Positions 43,401 through 57,150 of a stretch of DNA of 64,000 bases are shown piece by piece; positions within the stretch are counted from its first letter, which is position 1; the number at the start of each line of letters is the position of its first letter. A program made the position numbers and the translations under genes. Source of the stretch: Ligustrum vulgare (lineage: Eukaryota; Streptophyta; Magnoliopsida; Lamiales; Oleaceae); the NCBI GenBank assembly GCA_963555705.1, contig OY743179.1:17430692-17494691 (forward strand). The letters run 5' to 3'. The notes below the pieces were generated by a model. The model was not told the origin of the DNA. It made no database searches and saw only the letters and a list, made by a program, of their open reading frames with translations.

Positions 43401-45564
43401 TGTAACACCCCAAGTTTCAGTATCTAAAATCTAAGCGTGTTAACTTCCATTCACATTATATGCGAAAATAATTGTTTAAAGCATTTAAACGTTTCATTTA
43501 CTATTATAAAAATTTTACAAAAATTTCGGCAGAATCTCCTCTATAAATTGGACTTAACCAACCTGTAGAGAGACATCAAAACCATTTTACAACATAAAAC
43601 TCAACTCAAACAAAAATCCAATATTCAACATACAACCCTAATTCTTCTTCAAACTCCAACATCACCATACTATTTCAAATTCAATCCCCAAACTCCTCAT
43701 CATAAATAAATTTAAACCATGAGCTCCATTTAACTAAATGGAGGATTGATAAACTACTAAAGAGATAAATAACTCATCAAAATTAAATTCAATAAACAAT
43801 TAAAGGAATGAACCAACAAAAATAATCAAAGAAACATTTATGAAATTTCCTATTCAAACTTTATTTAAACTAATTCCAACCAAAACCATTTAAAGAATGA
43901 AAGATTAAAGAATACCCAATGAAAACTTATGAAAATTCCTTAATTAACTTTGAAGAAAATAACAAATTTCGGGTACTGCCTGAGTCTGTCACCAAGTGCT
44001 CTCCTCGGATCACCTAACTTTCATCACCTGAAACATTGGGGAGGGATTGGGGTGAGCTAAAGCTCAGTAAGTAAACTTTATGCATGAAATGCATGTTTAT
44101 GACATGAATACTTTAAAATTTTCATATATGTATCCCCATTTACTTTACTTTCCAAAACTTTCAAACATTTCAAACTTTCACTTCATTTCAAAACTTTCAC
44201 TTCATTTCCATCGTGAGCTCACTTGGTGTATCTTCTAGTCAATCAGATAACAGTGGGCAATTTCTTATTTGGAACCAGATTAACATTCACATTTCCACCG
44301 CAAAGCGGTTTAACAGTCCACCGTAAACGGTTGAACATTCCGTCGCAAAGCGACTTAATTCGGGTACGCCGGTCCCCCGCGCCCCATTTCCCACTCGCAA
44401 CTTTCATGAACTAGAAGTACACTCATTCTTTCTTTAAAAACTTGGGATACATAACTTTTGAACAAACTTGCACCTTGACACATTTCTTTCATTTAAAAAC
44501 ATTTCACTTCCCAATTTCGATGCCAATGCATGCTTGATGATGCAATGACATGATAATGTGCATGCTTGAACATTCTTCATAATAACATATACTTTCACAA
44601 AGTAAATGAAATTCATCAAAGCAAGTAAGTTGCAAGACAGTCATTTACACATAACTTTCACATTTACATTCAACTTTGATGAAAATAGGGGGAAGTTTAC
44701 TTACCTGACGTCCTTAATATTTACCGTTTTCTTGATTTGCAAGTGGAGGAGCCTCGACTGCCCATGTCGTCAATGTACCAACAATCCTAGTCATATTCAT
44801 TCATTAAATAAAATATACATTTAGTTTAAAAATCACAATTCCTATTCTTTTAATATTAACAAAACTTCCGATCGAGATCGAGAGCTCAAATTAACCTAGG
44901 TGTGACCTTGAACTACGAACAACACATATAATATCATATTCCAAATAGGGAATTAATTACACACACTTTAGAAAGCTTTCTTATCTTTTAATTTCAAACT
45001 AAAATAAATATATCAAACTTAAACCAAAGTTCACAAAGTTCTTACTAACAAATCTGACCATTCATGAAATTTTCCCCAATCAGAAAGTTACAATTTTCAA
45101 CTCATAATTAGATATTAACAATCTTAAATTCATAAGTCATCCAATCTAAAAATTGACACATATATATACTTTTATTAGCATTAACCCCCGAAACTGAAAT
45201 TGACCAATTAAAATTCGAAATCATAACTGAGTGAAAATTAATAAAAACATTCATACATTCCCTTAATATTTCAAAAATTACCATTATGCTTCAAATTAAA
45301 CTAGCAATACAATTTAAAAGACATAACTTACAGATTTAGAAACTTGAAACTTCACACACACATTATCCAAAATTTGAAATCCACAACTGAGGTTAAAAAT
45401 TCTATGTGACTCACAATTTGATTCAAACATGTCTAAATACATTTACTCAAATCTCAAACCAAATTCTAACTTTGGAATTTACTTATTTATAAATCAACAT
45501 ATAAACTAAACAATTAACTAACACAATTGAATTTATATTTATACCCTTTCAAAAATCTGATATT

Positions 45565-45600
<36 letters not shown>

Positions 45601-45792
45601 CAGTGTCAGGTACAAATTCAAAATAACCCAGAATTCTAAAATTTCAAATTTGAAATTAATCAACGAATCTGAAATATATACATAATCAAAAAACTGAAAT
45701 AACAAATTAAAACTCAAGATCAAAGCAAAAAAAACAAATACGAAAATATACAAAATATACATACAAATATACATCAACATATACATACAATC

Positions 45793-45851
<59 letters not shown>

Positions 45852-46545
45852 CACTAATTACATGTGTGTGTTTTGTGTGTGTGTGTGTGTGTGTCCGTGA
45901 GTGGGTGCGTGCGTGCGGCGTGACAGGAGTTACCCACCGGTGCAGCGACAAGGGGGAGGTGGTGGAGGTCGCGGCCGTGGTGGTGATGGTGGTCGGCGAC
46001 CAAGGAAGAAGCCAAGAGAGAGACGGAGAGATGAGGTGACTGAGAGAACGAGGTGCGGGCGAAATCGAGAGACAGAGACGAGAGAGCGAGAGAGTTCAGC
46101 GTGAGAGAGAGATACCGAGTGTGAGAGTGTGAGCGTGAGGGATGAGATTAGGTTTAAGATTTAAATGTAAAACTTATTAATTTGCAAATCAGTCCTTCGA
46201 CTCTCATAAATAGATAATTTAAGTCAACATCCCTCAAATAAAATTCAAAGTGCCACTAAACTTTCCCCAATTCTCATTTAACACAATTTAGGCCACTTTC
46301 AACTTAATTAAATAGAAAATAACAAGATTAATAAATAACGTTAATAATCACATATAAAATTGCACATAGACAATTTATGAACTTTCCATTTGGCATATTG
46401 ATCAAGACGGCGTCCAAGTCCTTCCACTGCAAAATAATTCAAATCATTGACATAAAATTTATCAAATTTTAAAATTTATAATAACCTTAATATAAATGTT
46501 ACGTGGAATTTAAAGATGCACGTAACAATGAAAAACGATATTACA
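43401..46545 (-). mobile_element. Solo LTR of a Ty3-gypsy-type element
   Basis: It begins TGTAACACCCC and ends ATATTACA, with a perfect 5-bp target duplication GTGGG on both sides (43396-43400 and 46546-46550). It is 3145 bp, and no internal region or second LTR remains, so it is a product of recombination between LTRs. TGTAACACCCC / GGGGTGTTACA ends are common in plant chromoviruses, which suggests minus orientation. It contains (TA)n at 45572-45596 and 45796-45846, (GT)n near 45875 and GA-rich sequence at 46010-46120. Short frames inside are not genes. Confidence 0.85.
45796..45895. repeat. (TA)n and (GT)n microsatellites in the solo LTR
   Basis: About 25 TA units followed by GT units. A long minus-strand frame across it translates only the repeat. 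Confidence 0.9.
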
Positions 46546-46550
46546 GTGGG

Positions 46551-47137
46551 TGTGATGAATTTTTATAATATATTAATTATAATATTCACTACATGATTCA
46601 TGTAGTTTGAAAAAAAAAATTCTTTAAGTTTGAATTGTGGTATACTGACCACCTATTTGTGTATTATTCCCATAAAAATAAAAATAAAAACTCATAAACC
46701 AACTATTGGCCCAAATCAATTATATTAAAATACAATAATTTCAATTATACACAATACAATAATTATGAATGGTTGTCTGAAGCTTACTCAACAGAAAAAT
46801 ACTTATGAATGATTGTCTGAAGCTTTGTCAAACATACACATATACATGTCTTTTATTTAGCTTTAGAAGTAAGATGAAAAATGAGCTACCCAGATCACAC
46901 TTGTTAGTAATTATCACAATGTAACATGCCTCTACCTACCCCCCAACTTACTACCTACAAAAGTTAGGAATGGTAAATGCACTAACAAAAATTATAGTTT
47001 CTCTTGGAAATATAGGAAAAATAATAGCTTCTCCAACTTGGCTTTAGTCAAAACCTGTGTAAAACGCTTCTGGAAAGAAAGAAAGAAAGAGAGGGGGAAA
47101 AAAGTTTTATTTTTACTAATCTTATAGAAACTTTCGC
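46551..47137. other. AT-rich non-coding DNA
   Basis: No gene. A short direct repeat (GAATGGTTGTCTGAAGCTT and GAATGATTGTCTGAAGCTT) occurs at about 46767 and 46808. Confidence 0.5.
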
Positions 47138-47310
47138 CCTTGTTTGGTATTCATTAAAGTTTTCTCATTTTTTTACAATATTCAATTTCAATTCTCCGTT
47201 AAAAGTTAAGTCCACAATATTTGACTTTACAACCATATTTCAACCCCCCATTTTTCTAAAAATTATTATTCATTTAAAAAAAAAAAAAAAAAACCAAACA
47301 CACTCAATTA
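47138..47310 (+). repeat. Dispersed MITE-like repeat, copy 3
   Basis: It begins GCCCTTGTTTGGTATTC and ends near ACCAAACACAC. It is homologous to 37340-37502 and, inverted, 30132-30275. Confidence 0.6.
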
Positions 47311-47803
47311 TTAATAGTTTTTAATAAATATTTGATAATGTCCAACCTCTCAAGGATCCCATTTGTTGCAACTAGCATATTGTCAACTTGACTTTTTAGT
47401 TTGAATAATTATTTTCTATAGGAAAATGCAACAATGTTAAATACCATTATAGACATTACAATGAACAAAATTTTAGCTATTTCATTTCTATATAATACAT
47501 AAACAATGTTATCCTGTCTAACCTACTGAAAATCACCAACTCGGAATTGGAATGACATCCATGTATCTTTTATGCAAGTCACAATATTGATACTCATGAA
47601 AGGTGTTCTATTTGATCGTAGCTCTCCATTTGGTAATGGATATAAAAAGCAAATCTTGTTTCCAAATACAATATTACCTATATCGGTACTAATAAATGGG
47701 GAAGATATTTAGTAATACTCTGAATAATTCATTATTTAATACTTGTAATCTAAATGGATTGATATTAACGTCAATGAAGGATAAATTATAAATCACACTA
47801 TCA

Positions 47804-47804
<1 letters not shown>

Positions 47805-47846
<42 letters not shown>
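47805..47846. repeat. (AAT)n microsatellite
   Basis: About 14 AAT/TAA units. The Leu-run frame on the minus strand is its translation. Confidence 0.9.
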
Positions 47847-50400
47847 GGTTAGGATTGATGAAAAAGAGGCTCAAAATCATGATAACTTGAAGGAAAGAAA
47901 GTTAATACCATCCCAAAGAAACAATATTGGTCTTCGTTTGGTAAAAGTTTTTTTATTTATAAATTAAGAATGTGTATTTTCGAGATAAAGTATGTGGTGG
48001 TAAAGTTATTTAAAAAAATGTGTCATTAAACGGTGATTTGGAGAAGCGTATTATTTATAAACTTGTTTATAAACGATTTATCTGATGTCAAAAGATAATA
48101 GCGCAAAGTATATAACTTTCCAGAGAATTGGGAAAATGTTGGTGCATTATAAGGTGGGACATAGCAGATATGATGGCTACAAAGACTAACCGAGTTTGGT
48201 TGTTGAGATCTTGATTATTGATGCAAAGACTTGGGTACCTACCAACAACCCACCACTAGCACTAAGTAGCACATCAGCACGTGTTTCTCGTGGCAGCCAT
48301 TGAATTTCATTCTCCCTGTATTGGTTCGTGGGACCGAGACGGGGTGGGGGCACCGGAGATAAATTCCTCCAAAGCTTTTGAGCCAACCGATCGGTTACTC
48401 TGAATCTCTGTGGCCCTCTATTATACATTTACAGGCTCCTGGAGAGTGGGGGTGTGGAAGGTAGATTTCTATAAAGCATGTCGACCATCCAATCGATCAT
48501 AAATAGTTATTCTAATATAGTACATGTTTGTTCGTGATTAAAATTTTAATTTTAATTTAAGTCAAAATTTTAATCATATATTTTGTAGATCACACACATT
48601 TTTAACTATACATTTTATATCTTTTATCAAAATTTATTAAAAATTTAATTTTAATATATATAGAACTGGGACATAATAGACATCTAGATAACAAAAATAT
48701 CAAAAATGGAATGTTTTGAACAAGGGGGAAATACATATATAAATATATAATTAATGGATTTTAAAGATAGAATTTAAAATTTAATAAATTTGATGTTTTA
48801 ATCAAAATTCAGTTTTTAACTTTTTTTTAATTAAAAAAAAAGTAATTAAATACGTTTTATTAATTAAATAGGTCAATGTCACAATCACAAGTCACAAAAT
48901 ATGAAATTAACTGGTCAAGATTTATTTTTCGATCAGAAATTAAAAAATATTTATTTGTCACATTTATTTATCGATCATAAATTATCGATTTAATTGGTTA
49001 CATCTTGTTCAAATTATCAGAACTTATCAAATATTTGGTCAACTCATTTCTCAATCACAAATTATCATATTAATCGGTTGCATCTTAGTTCTTGGGTAAA
49101 AACTCATCAAATAAACCGCCCAAACCACCCCCTCATCGCTGCCATTCCCACCACCGTCGCCATCCCTGTCTCCTATGATGCACCACCACAACAACCGTAT
49201 CATCCCTGTGCCACCGTCACATGTACGAATAATTACCCCCACAAATCCACCATCTCACCCACCTTTTCCCTACCACAACCTCCACACCGCCACCGCCACC
49301 GTCACCGTCACCGCCACCACCACGACAGCCTGTAATAGAAAGAAAATAAATTGTTGCAAAGAGAAATCTTAGCAAATTTCTAACACCAAACGAAGCACAA
49401 CATGTACCACAACACAACCACCAACCCCAAAACAAAATCCCCAAACCCCCCCACTGCATGTACCAACAAAGAAAATAGACTTTGTAAAAGAAAAATCTCG
49501 CACCGACTTCTAATTGGTGATATGGCGACAAATCAATGTGAAATGATTTTTATGGTTATATCTCCATTGCCTGCGTTATATATTTTTGATTGATTACTGT
49601 GATTATGTCTTCTACTTGGATTTTTTTTTTTTTTTAATCTTTGCCTATAAATGGAACTTGTATGGTGTGTCGGTGTGTGTATCTCGGGAGCGAGACACGA
49701 GGTAAAATCTATGACTCCAATTTCAATTGATTACCTTGATTGAACAAGTTTAAATATTGTGTTATTTTCTTGTTGGTTGATTGGGCATTAAAGTAGAGAT
49801 TTGTTGAATTTTTGGATACCACATAAATTCACACGATGATGTAAAACAGTTGTGAAATTATATCGACACTAAATAAATAGTTCGACTTGATAAAGACTCA
49901 GGACCACTAAAAGCAATTTAATTGGTAATTGTTCGTGACACACTTGAAAGATCCAATTGTGATAGTTATGGGCATAAACTTTGAACTTTGTTGAATTGAT
50001 TGTTGGATCTTGGACTTATTGATTTGGGCCATATTTAGACCTAGCCCAACTAATTGTTATACATATCTTCTTTGTGTCTGCTATTTTGTTTGGAGTTTTG
50101 AACTACAATAGATAGGAGAGAGAGCAGCCATTCTTGATGGTTTGAAGTCCTACCATTGTTAGCTTTCTTCTTCCTTTCCTCCCTTTGTGATGTTGTTGTT
50201 CATCTCCCGACCTAAGGTGTGGTTAGAGTACATTGGAGCAACCAATGTGAAGTTGGTTATTAGGTCGAGTTTGATGTTTGGTGTCGATTTGGAGTACTTA
50301 TTGAGCTCGAGAGTTATATCGAAGGATCCAACATTTTCAAGTTTCAACAAACGCCTCAGTTCCAAACATTATCAATGATCTGATTTAAATCCAAATTAAG
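47847..50400. other. Non-coding DNA with low-complexity tracts
   Basis: It contains a GTCACA-like tract (48870-49085) followed by a CCACCG-rich tract (49120-49330), the mirror of 42460-43345. No gene could be supported. The open frames over the CCACCG tract have only repeat-derived composition. Confidence 0.5.
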
Positions 50401-50789
50401 CCATGAATCTCGCCAACCATGAACCAACCTATAGACATAGCAAAAAAAACATCATTCTATCAGAGATTAAAAAATAAACTATTTTGAAAGCCGTTTCTAA
50501 TCCGAGGACTTTACTGAACAGGCAATCTTCCTTTGCACAAGTTTATATAAAGTGATGGATCATGATGCAAAAACCAAACAGCAAGACTGCATTGAGTTTA
50601 CTGAATCTGCACCCCAAGTAAAATACAATTTTGACCATTTTCCGAGTTCATTTCAGCAGACCTTCACTGACCGATAAGAGAATGAATAGAAATTTGACCT
50701 TAAGAAGTGCTTGATAAAAACAACCAAAGCTAAATGCTTCAAAACGTTCTTCAACAAATGACAAGAATAGTACATGCACATTGAATCGT
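50401..50789 (-). other. Probable 3' untranslated region of the SFT2-like gene
   Basis: It lies directly downstream (minus sense) of the stop codon at 50790-50792. The 3' end and poly(A) signal were not located with confidence. Confidence 0.45.
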
Positions 50790-53700
50790 CTAGATTTCAG
50801 TGTCAAAAAGACGAATAGTCAGACCAGAAACCACTCTGCGAGCGAAAGGTATGTAACTTAAACTGTACCTGAAATGATTGAAGAATGATAGTATCAATGG
50901 TACATAATCTTAAAAGTTAATTCAAACTAGATAACATATGGCTTCAAGTGCTCAACTCTATTCTTTATATTGTCAAGGAAGAACGTGAAATTAATTCAAG
51001 GCAATAAACAGTTGTCAAATACTACTAATATCATCAAAATGTTAAGGGGTTAACAAGTTCATCAATGTTAGCAAATCAAAAACTTCAAGGAACGTGCCGC
51101 TTCCAATTTTGGCTAAGCTTGAAAATAAATAGAAAAATACTCAGTTTACAGGTAACCCAAGCTTTATTATCAAAATTAGCAACTTACTGATTTCCAACAA
51201 AAAATGATTTATGTTAAAACTTACTTATTTACTTATAGGTAAATTTTTAGGCTTAGCCGAACATGTAAAACTCCTGTGGTATAGTAAATGCTTTAGTTAG
51301 TCGGGAGATGCACTCATGCAAAAATCACGTCCTCGTCTCCACAGAGGATGTGAATTATGCCTATGTTTGGCAAAAATATTTTTAAACATGTTTTTTAACA
51401 ACACAATTCCCCAAACTACTTTTTAACCACACATTTTTTCTCTCCACTTTTCAACCACATATTTTACCTAGAAAACATAAAGAAAACATACTTTTAAATA
51501 CAAAACTTTTAACAAACAAAGCTTATCTAATTGGTATGCAACTAGAGATATCCCGATCCCTAGAAATCCCCCTCTCACATATAGAAAATATAATGACTTC
51601 TAAGGTTAAGAAATAATGCCATCAAAGTTCTCAATATATGCCCCAACTATCAAGACCATTGTTTTTATAAAATAATAAGTTGGCTTCTCTTCAAGAAAAT
51701 CCTAGATTGAATCATTTCCAAAACATTGTTGACTTTCAAAATCAGCCTTTTTGCACAACCAGAAACTAAGTAGGGGAATGAATAAATTTAATGGCTCGCG
51801 TTGCGCTTTAGTTTTCTCAAGATATGTTCTATAAGAAGAATAAAATCAAGCTTGACTTAGTTTAAAAGAGGCTGAATGAAACTTTGATGTCAAATTGAAG
51901 AGGAGCTTAATCAACTTGGAAATTTGGCAAGTTACTATTAAATTAACTATTAATTTTCATGCATGGATGACTTACCTTTTCTAATTTTGAGAAAAAAATA
52001 AAGTTATGCTAAATGTAACTCTTACCTTGGTATCAAATTAAATAACTCAGCCTTCGTCTCGGAAGAATGATTTAATTATAAATATCTAGAATTAAATTGT
52101 GAATAAGTAATATTACTTGTTGATCCATTCAAATATTTGGTTGAAATAAAGTTTGACCATGTATAAATGATTTATAAATTTGAGAAGCGGAAAGTCACGG
52201 TCCGATTTTTCCCCTACTCATGTGGCGCGACAAAGATCATATATTGTCGGATTATTCGGGATGTGCACTAACATGGTCTATGCAATTGCAAGTATATATA
52301 AATAAGCCCCTTCTCAGAGTTACATATGCGTGTATTATACCTTGTTGGCCCTTGTGTTGGGGAAGGCTAACCCTTAAGCTTGCAAGCATCTCAAGTGCCG
52401 AAAGGTAGGTCCTTTACAGGAGGCTTAGTTTCAACTTTGTCCAATTAATTCTTTTTTTTTTTTAAATAATAAAAATAAAAAACTTACTTTAGTTACTTAT
52501 ATGTGAACTTTTAAAATTTAACCACAAAAAATAACTTCATGCACCTGTTTGGTATAGATTAAAATCAAATTTTTAGTAGATTTTAATAAAAATTGATGAA
52601 TTGTGTAGTTGAAAAGTTGTGGTCCTATAAAATGTTTAATTAAAACTAATTGTTGATTTTGACTTCAACTTAAAAACAATCAGAACCAAAAAGGAGCTAA
52701 GTCTTATATTTAGCTTCACAAGCTGCAAGAGCAATTTAGTGCTAATAGATTCCGAATATATCTTAATCAATTTATTTTTTTACATCTCTCTTGCAGCCTT
52801 GCTCATCAACAAAAGAATTTTACTGAATCTGAACCTCAAGTCATGATATCATTCGGCTTAGATTTCAAGCGAAACTATACTGTCAAGAAAAAACAATAAT
52901 TTCATGAAAAAACAGGCCCACATTTTACTTTTAGAATAGTATTAGAGTAAAATTGAAATATTGACATGGAAATTATCCGTATAAATTACAACAGAAAGAA
53001 AAAAAATGCATACAAAACCTGAAGTGAAATGGGGAAAAAATTGCAACCAAAGATATGAAGGAGTTTGATCAATAAATTATTCCTTCAAAGAGAGAGAAAG
53101 CAGTATTGTTGGAGGAACAACATGAAGACAGGGATGCAATAGGAGTTGTCTAAAATGCTTGAAAAAATTAATTAGTGACGGAGATAAAGATAAGAATAGA
53201 GATATAGTTTAAATAGGATTTTAAATTAATTTTAATTCGAAGTATGTTCATTTTAATTGGGTTAATTTCCAGAAATACCATTCAAGTTTCAGCTAAATTT
53301 CAAACCTTACAATAAAGTAACAAGTTCAATCATTACAAAAAATGTCACTCAAGTTTCAATTGGTTACTCAAAATGCCATTTTGTTCTCAATCCTATCCAA
53401 AGATTAGCACCAACAATCCCTCATGTTTGGAAAAATCGCTCAAATGATCCTTAACATTTTATTTTGATGTAAAAGTGTCCTTTTTTATTTAAATGATCAA
53501 ATACTCTTAATTTTAATTAGAAATTTTATAATTGAGTCGTAAGTACAATTGGGTATATTCATAACTTTGTTTTTTCCATTAGAGTTTTATTGATCAAATG
53601 GATAATAAACATATAAATTTGTTCATATAATCTAAAAATTACTATGAAATAAATTAAATTAATGTTTGTTAGGAATAGATTTTTTAAAGCAGTATATTTT

Positions 53701-56700
53701 TGAAAAGAACAAAAAAAATCATTTTTTTTACTTGAATAAATCTCTTAAAACATGAAGTGAAAATTAGATATTTTTTTAATAAAATGTGATTGAAAATTAG
53801 GAAAACTTTATGGGTCCCTTTAAAATGTGTGTTCGAAAATGAATTTAGGAGGAAATAATTTTCAAAAAATTTATTCAATATTAATTTAATTTAGTTCATA
53901 ATAATTCATAGATTATACATTGGATAATAGCTGGTTATTTTTTTATTTATTTTTAATTAATATTTTATTGATCCAATAGTTAAAAATTTTAGATTATACA
54001 AACAATTTTATGTGTATATTATCCATTTGATCAATAAAATCCTAATGGAAAAAAACAAATCTACTAATTTTAGTCGATTAAATATTAAAAAAACAATTTT
54101 ATGATTTATGAACATGTTCAATTGTACTTTTGTAAAGGTTGTGACTCAGTTGTAGAATTTTATATTTAAAAATAAAAATATATTAGTCATTTAAATAAAA
54201 AATGATTACTTTTATTAATTTAGACAAAAACTATGGACTTTTATATCAAAATAAAATATTAAGGACCAATTGAGCAATTTTCCAAATATGAGGGGCTATT
54301 GACACTAATTTTTGGATAGAAAGTCAATAAAATGGCATTTTGAGTAACCAATTGAAACTGGTATATTTATGTAATGATTGAATTTTAGTGTCATGTTTGA
54401 AATTTAGCTGAAACTTGAGTGGTATTTCTTGAAATTAACCCCATTTTAATTAGATTAAATTAATTTTAAATTATTTGCTCTATAAGTATAAATAGAAGAT
54501 TTATTCATTCTAATAGGTATCCTTAATTATAAAATAAAATTAGTTTTCTTACCCTCAATTCTTCTCTATGATCCCCTTTTCTCTTTCATCTTCTTATTCT
54601 CAGTTAAATTAGTACGCTCCTGCATCATTTAGCTGCCCCTTCAATTTGATACTTTTGTTAGATATAGTCAAAGTAATTTTTTTGAGCTAGAAGCACATAT
54701 TTACATGTTCTCATATTTTTTGAATTTCTATCATCCAAAGGAACATAAATGGCAAAGCTACATAAGATTTTCTTGAAGGATATCCAAATTATGGGCTAAT
54801 TCATTGTATCAAGTGTCAGTGTTCGACTTCTACCATTCATTTAATCAAAAGGATATCTCAGGAATTTACTTGAAACAAAGTAGAAGCAATAATGAGGCAC
54901 ACTTGGAGGATAATGGAAGAAAGTGATATAAAGACAAAAACTCACCAAACAAGGGCACAGATCTCAATTATGATTGCAATTATTGTTAGAATCTTACTAT
55001 GGACCTGAAACCAAATCAAATGAACTTCTAATTAATATATAGCAACAGATCAAAATATCCATGGTGTGCTCATGCATGATTCTGGGGGGGGGGGGGGGGG
55101 GGTGCATATTGTCCGATAAAGTGATTAAAAAAAATGTGGGTCTAGTAGGAAGGGAACCTCTAAGCATAATAATGAATCTTGGAAGGACAATAAAAAGAAA
55201 AAGAAAGGGAAGGGTAGTGAATTGACTTTCATTACTGAACTATTCAACAGTTCTTATTTCTTTTCACAAATTTAATTTGAAGTATATTTTAAAACATTAC
55301 TGACTCATTATTTAATAAATAATCTGAATAAGTGAAAAAAGAACGGTCTATCGGCCAGCAAACAAATTAGTTAGGGTCCATGTAGTTCGGCTCAGTGAAG
55401 TTCAAATATAATAGATAATTTTGATAATAATTTGAATCATATCTTCACAACATTACCCCTTTCATGCTCACTTCATTTCAACAGTTCCCATTAGAAGACT
55501 TTAAAATTGCCAATTTGTGCCACTGGTTGGTCTCCCATTAAGTAGGCTTGTAGGATTACGTTCACAAGCAGAATAAAGTATTTACTTTTTCTTAAAATTT
55601 AATTAATGTCACAACTTACCAAAAGAGCACAAATGAGAGCTAACACAACACACCCTGCATATATTGCTGTAGCATAGACACGGACAGGATCAAGCATCAT
55701 TCTTAGCTGTTGCTGTGGTCCAATGAGGAATGTTGTGCTGCCAATGGATCCAAAAACAGAACCTCAAAAAATGAACAGGAATAAGAAAATTCCACCTGAA
55801 ATTGATGCAAATAAACAATATACAGCAGTCTCTATTTCCATGTGATTTTGTATTAATAGTGAAGACACAAGTTGGCAACACGTTACTTTTGATCTAAAAC
55901 ACTCGAGCCATACACCATCTATGCAGACTTTTTGCCCAAGGCCACCATGGGGCTGACTGAGTATATGGAGCCATAAAAACATCAGCTCTCCAAGATTTAA
56001 TCTTTGACAGCAAAATTTCATGTTTGGTATGTGGTATAGAGTCTTGGATAGGACTTGGACAACATAATAAATGAGCTTTGAGCTTATTCTTTCTACTTTG
56101 ATGTTGTCGACTACTTTACAACACCTTAGCAAACAAACCATAATGGAATTTTCATAAATCCAACTCAATTCTAGATTGCAAGATAAACTGACATGTCTTA
56201 GCCGGTTTGAATCATAGCATACCTTCCAATAGCCAGCGCATTGCCAAAGGTAAAAAGGAGAGCGAATTTGATGGGTTTGACAAAAACAATCAATGACTGC
56301 AAAATAGACAAGAAGGTAAACGCTGGTCAATAACTTCACATATTCCATCCATGTTGCCTTCTAGATATAACTGAGTGCATCTTTTTGTGTTCCCATTCTA
56401 CAAAAGTGCCATATATTTTCTCAAGATTGTATAATTTGAAGGTTTGTAAAATAAGAAAGTACAACGGATTTCAGGACATTGAGGTTAAAAAGTTGCAAGG
56501 TCAAGAGCATCTCTGGCCAAGCTTAAAGTTTGTTTCCAGGCATATTTGGATAACTTATTTTTTCTTAGTTTTAAAAAGAAAACAAGCTAATTATTTTGAA
56601 AGTGACTCTTGCCTCTAACTTAAGATATTTCTAAGTTTGACCAATAAGATCAATCTATTGTAGAACATGAATTCACTTATATGTAAGCTATAAAGCTTAG

Positions 56701-57150
56701 CCAATCACTTTTCTAAAATCTTTGGGACATCAAAAGAAATTGTACTGACAGGTGCATAACTTCTGAACATCAATTGTGAATTTGTGCTCGTTTATTCATC
56801 TCTGTATGAATCCGATTCAAGATTTCCGCAGAATGCTCGGTAAATAATATAACATAATCAATTTGCAAGAAACTGAAAAATTGAAATGTGGGATTTACGT
56901 ACCAGGAACATACAAACAAACCCAGCTGCTAAACAAGCAGCAAATCCATACAACCTCTGCTCATGCAAAAAAAAAATGCATAATAAACTAGGGTTTTGAT
57001 CAAAAACTAAAAAAATGTGATTGATTGATGATGCAATTATTGCACCTGTAGAGGGGAAAGAGAACAGAGGCCTTCAGTTCCATCCAATAAATCGTCTTCT
57101 GGCTGCTCTTCATATTCGCTTGAAGCTGATCTATTAATTAATTTCCACAT
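50790..57150 (-). CDS. SFT2: SFT2-type vesicle transport protein, six exons
   Basis: Coding exons on the minus strand are 57150-57046, 56956-56903, 56296-56223, 55737-55620, 55004-54946 and 50868-50790. They total 489 bp, 162 residues, all junctions GT-AG and all phases consistent. SFT2/GOT1-family proteins are small four-helix membrane proteins needed for vesicle fusion with the Golgi. The product has an acidic cytosolic N-terminus (residues 1-35). Hydrophobic segments follow: RLYGFAACLAAG onward, then a Pro-Ile-Lys-Phe-Ala-Leu-Leu-Phe-Thr-Phe-Gly-Asn helix, a helix after Met-Leu-Asp-Pro-Val-Arg, and a final helix ending Tyr-Ser-Leu-Ser-Tyr-Ile-Pro-Phe-Ala-Arg-Arg. The length is normal for plant members. 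Intron 5 is 4.08 kb and carries a foldback transposon. No break is seen, so the gene is probably functional. Confidence 0.93.
53259..54441. mobile_element. Long-inverted-repeat (foldback, Mutator-like) element in SFT2 intron 5
   Basis: The ends GGGTTAATTTC and GAAATTAACCC start inverted arms that can be followed for at least 250 bp and, with gaps, about 400 bp, leaving a short centre near 53680-53880. A perfect 10-bp direct repeat CATTTTAATT flanks it (53249-53258 and 54442-54451). This suits a 9-10 bp Mutator-type target duplication. There is no coding capacity. Transcribed as part of the intron it could form a long hairpin. Confidence 0.85.
55082..55102. repeat. Poly(G) run in SFT2 intron 4
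   Basis: About 19-20 consecutive G residues. Confidence 0.85.

Noticed and set aside
45568..45951. 127-residue minus-strand ORF
   Set aside because: It consists of translated TA and GT repeats within the solo LTR.
49051..49531. Gly-rich and His/Pro-rich ORFs on both strands
   Set aside because: Composition comes from the CCACCG trinucleotide tract; there is no start context or homologous domain.
55764..56348. 194-residue minus-strand ORF as a separate gene
   Set aside because: It covers SFT2 exon 3 and intron 3 in the wrong frame. The spliced gene explains the region better.
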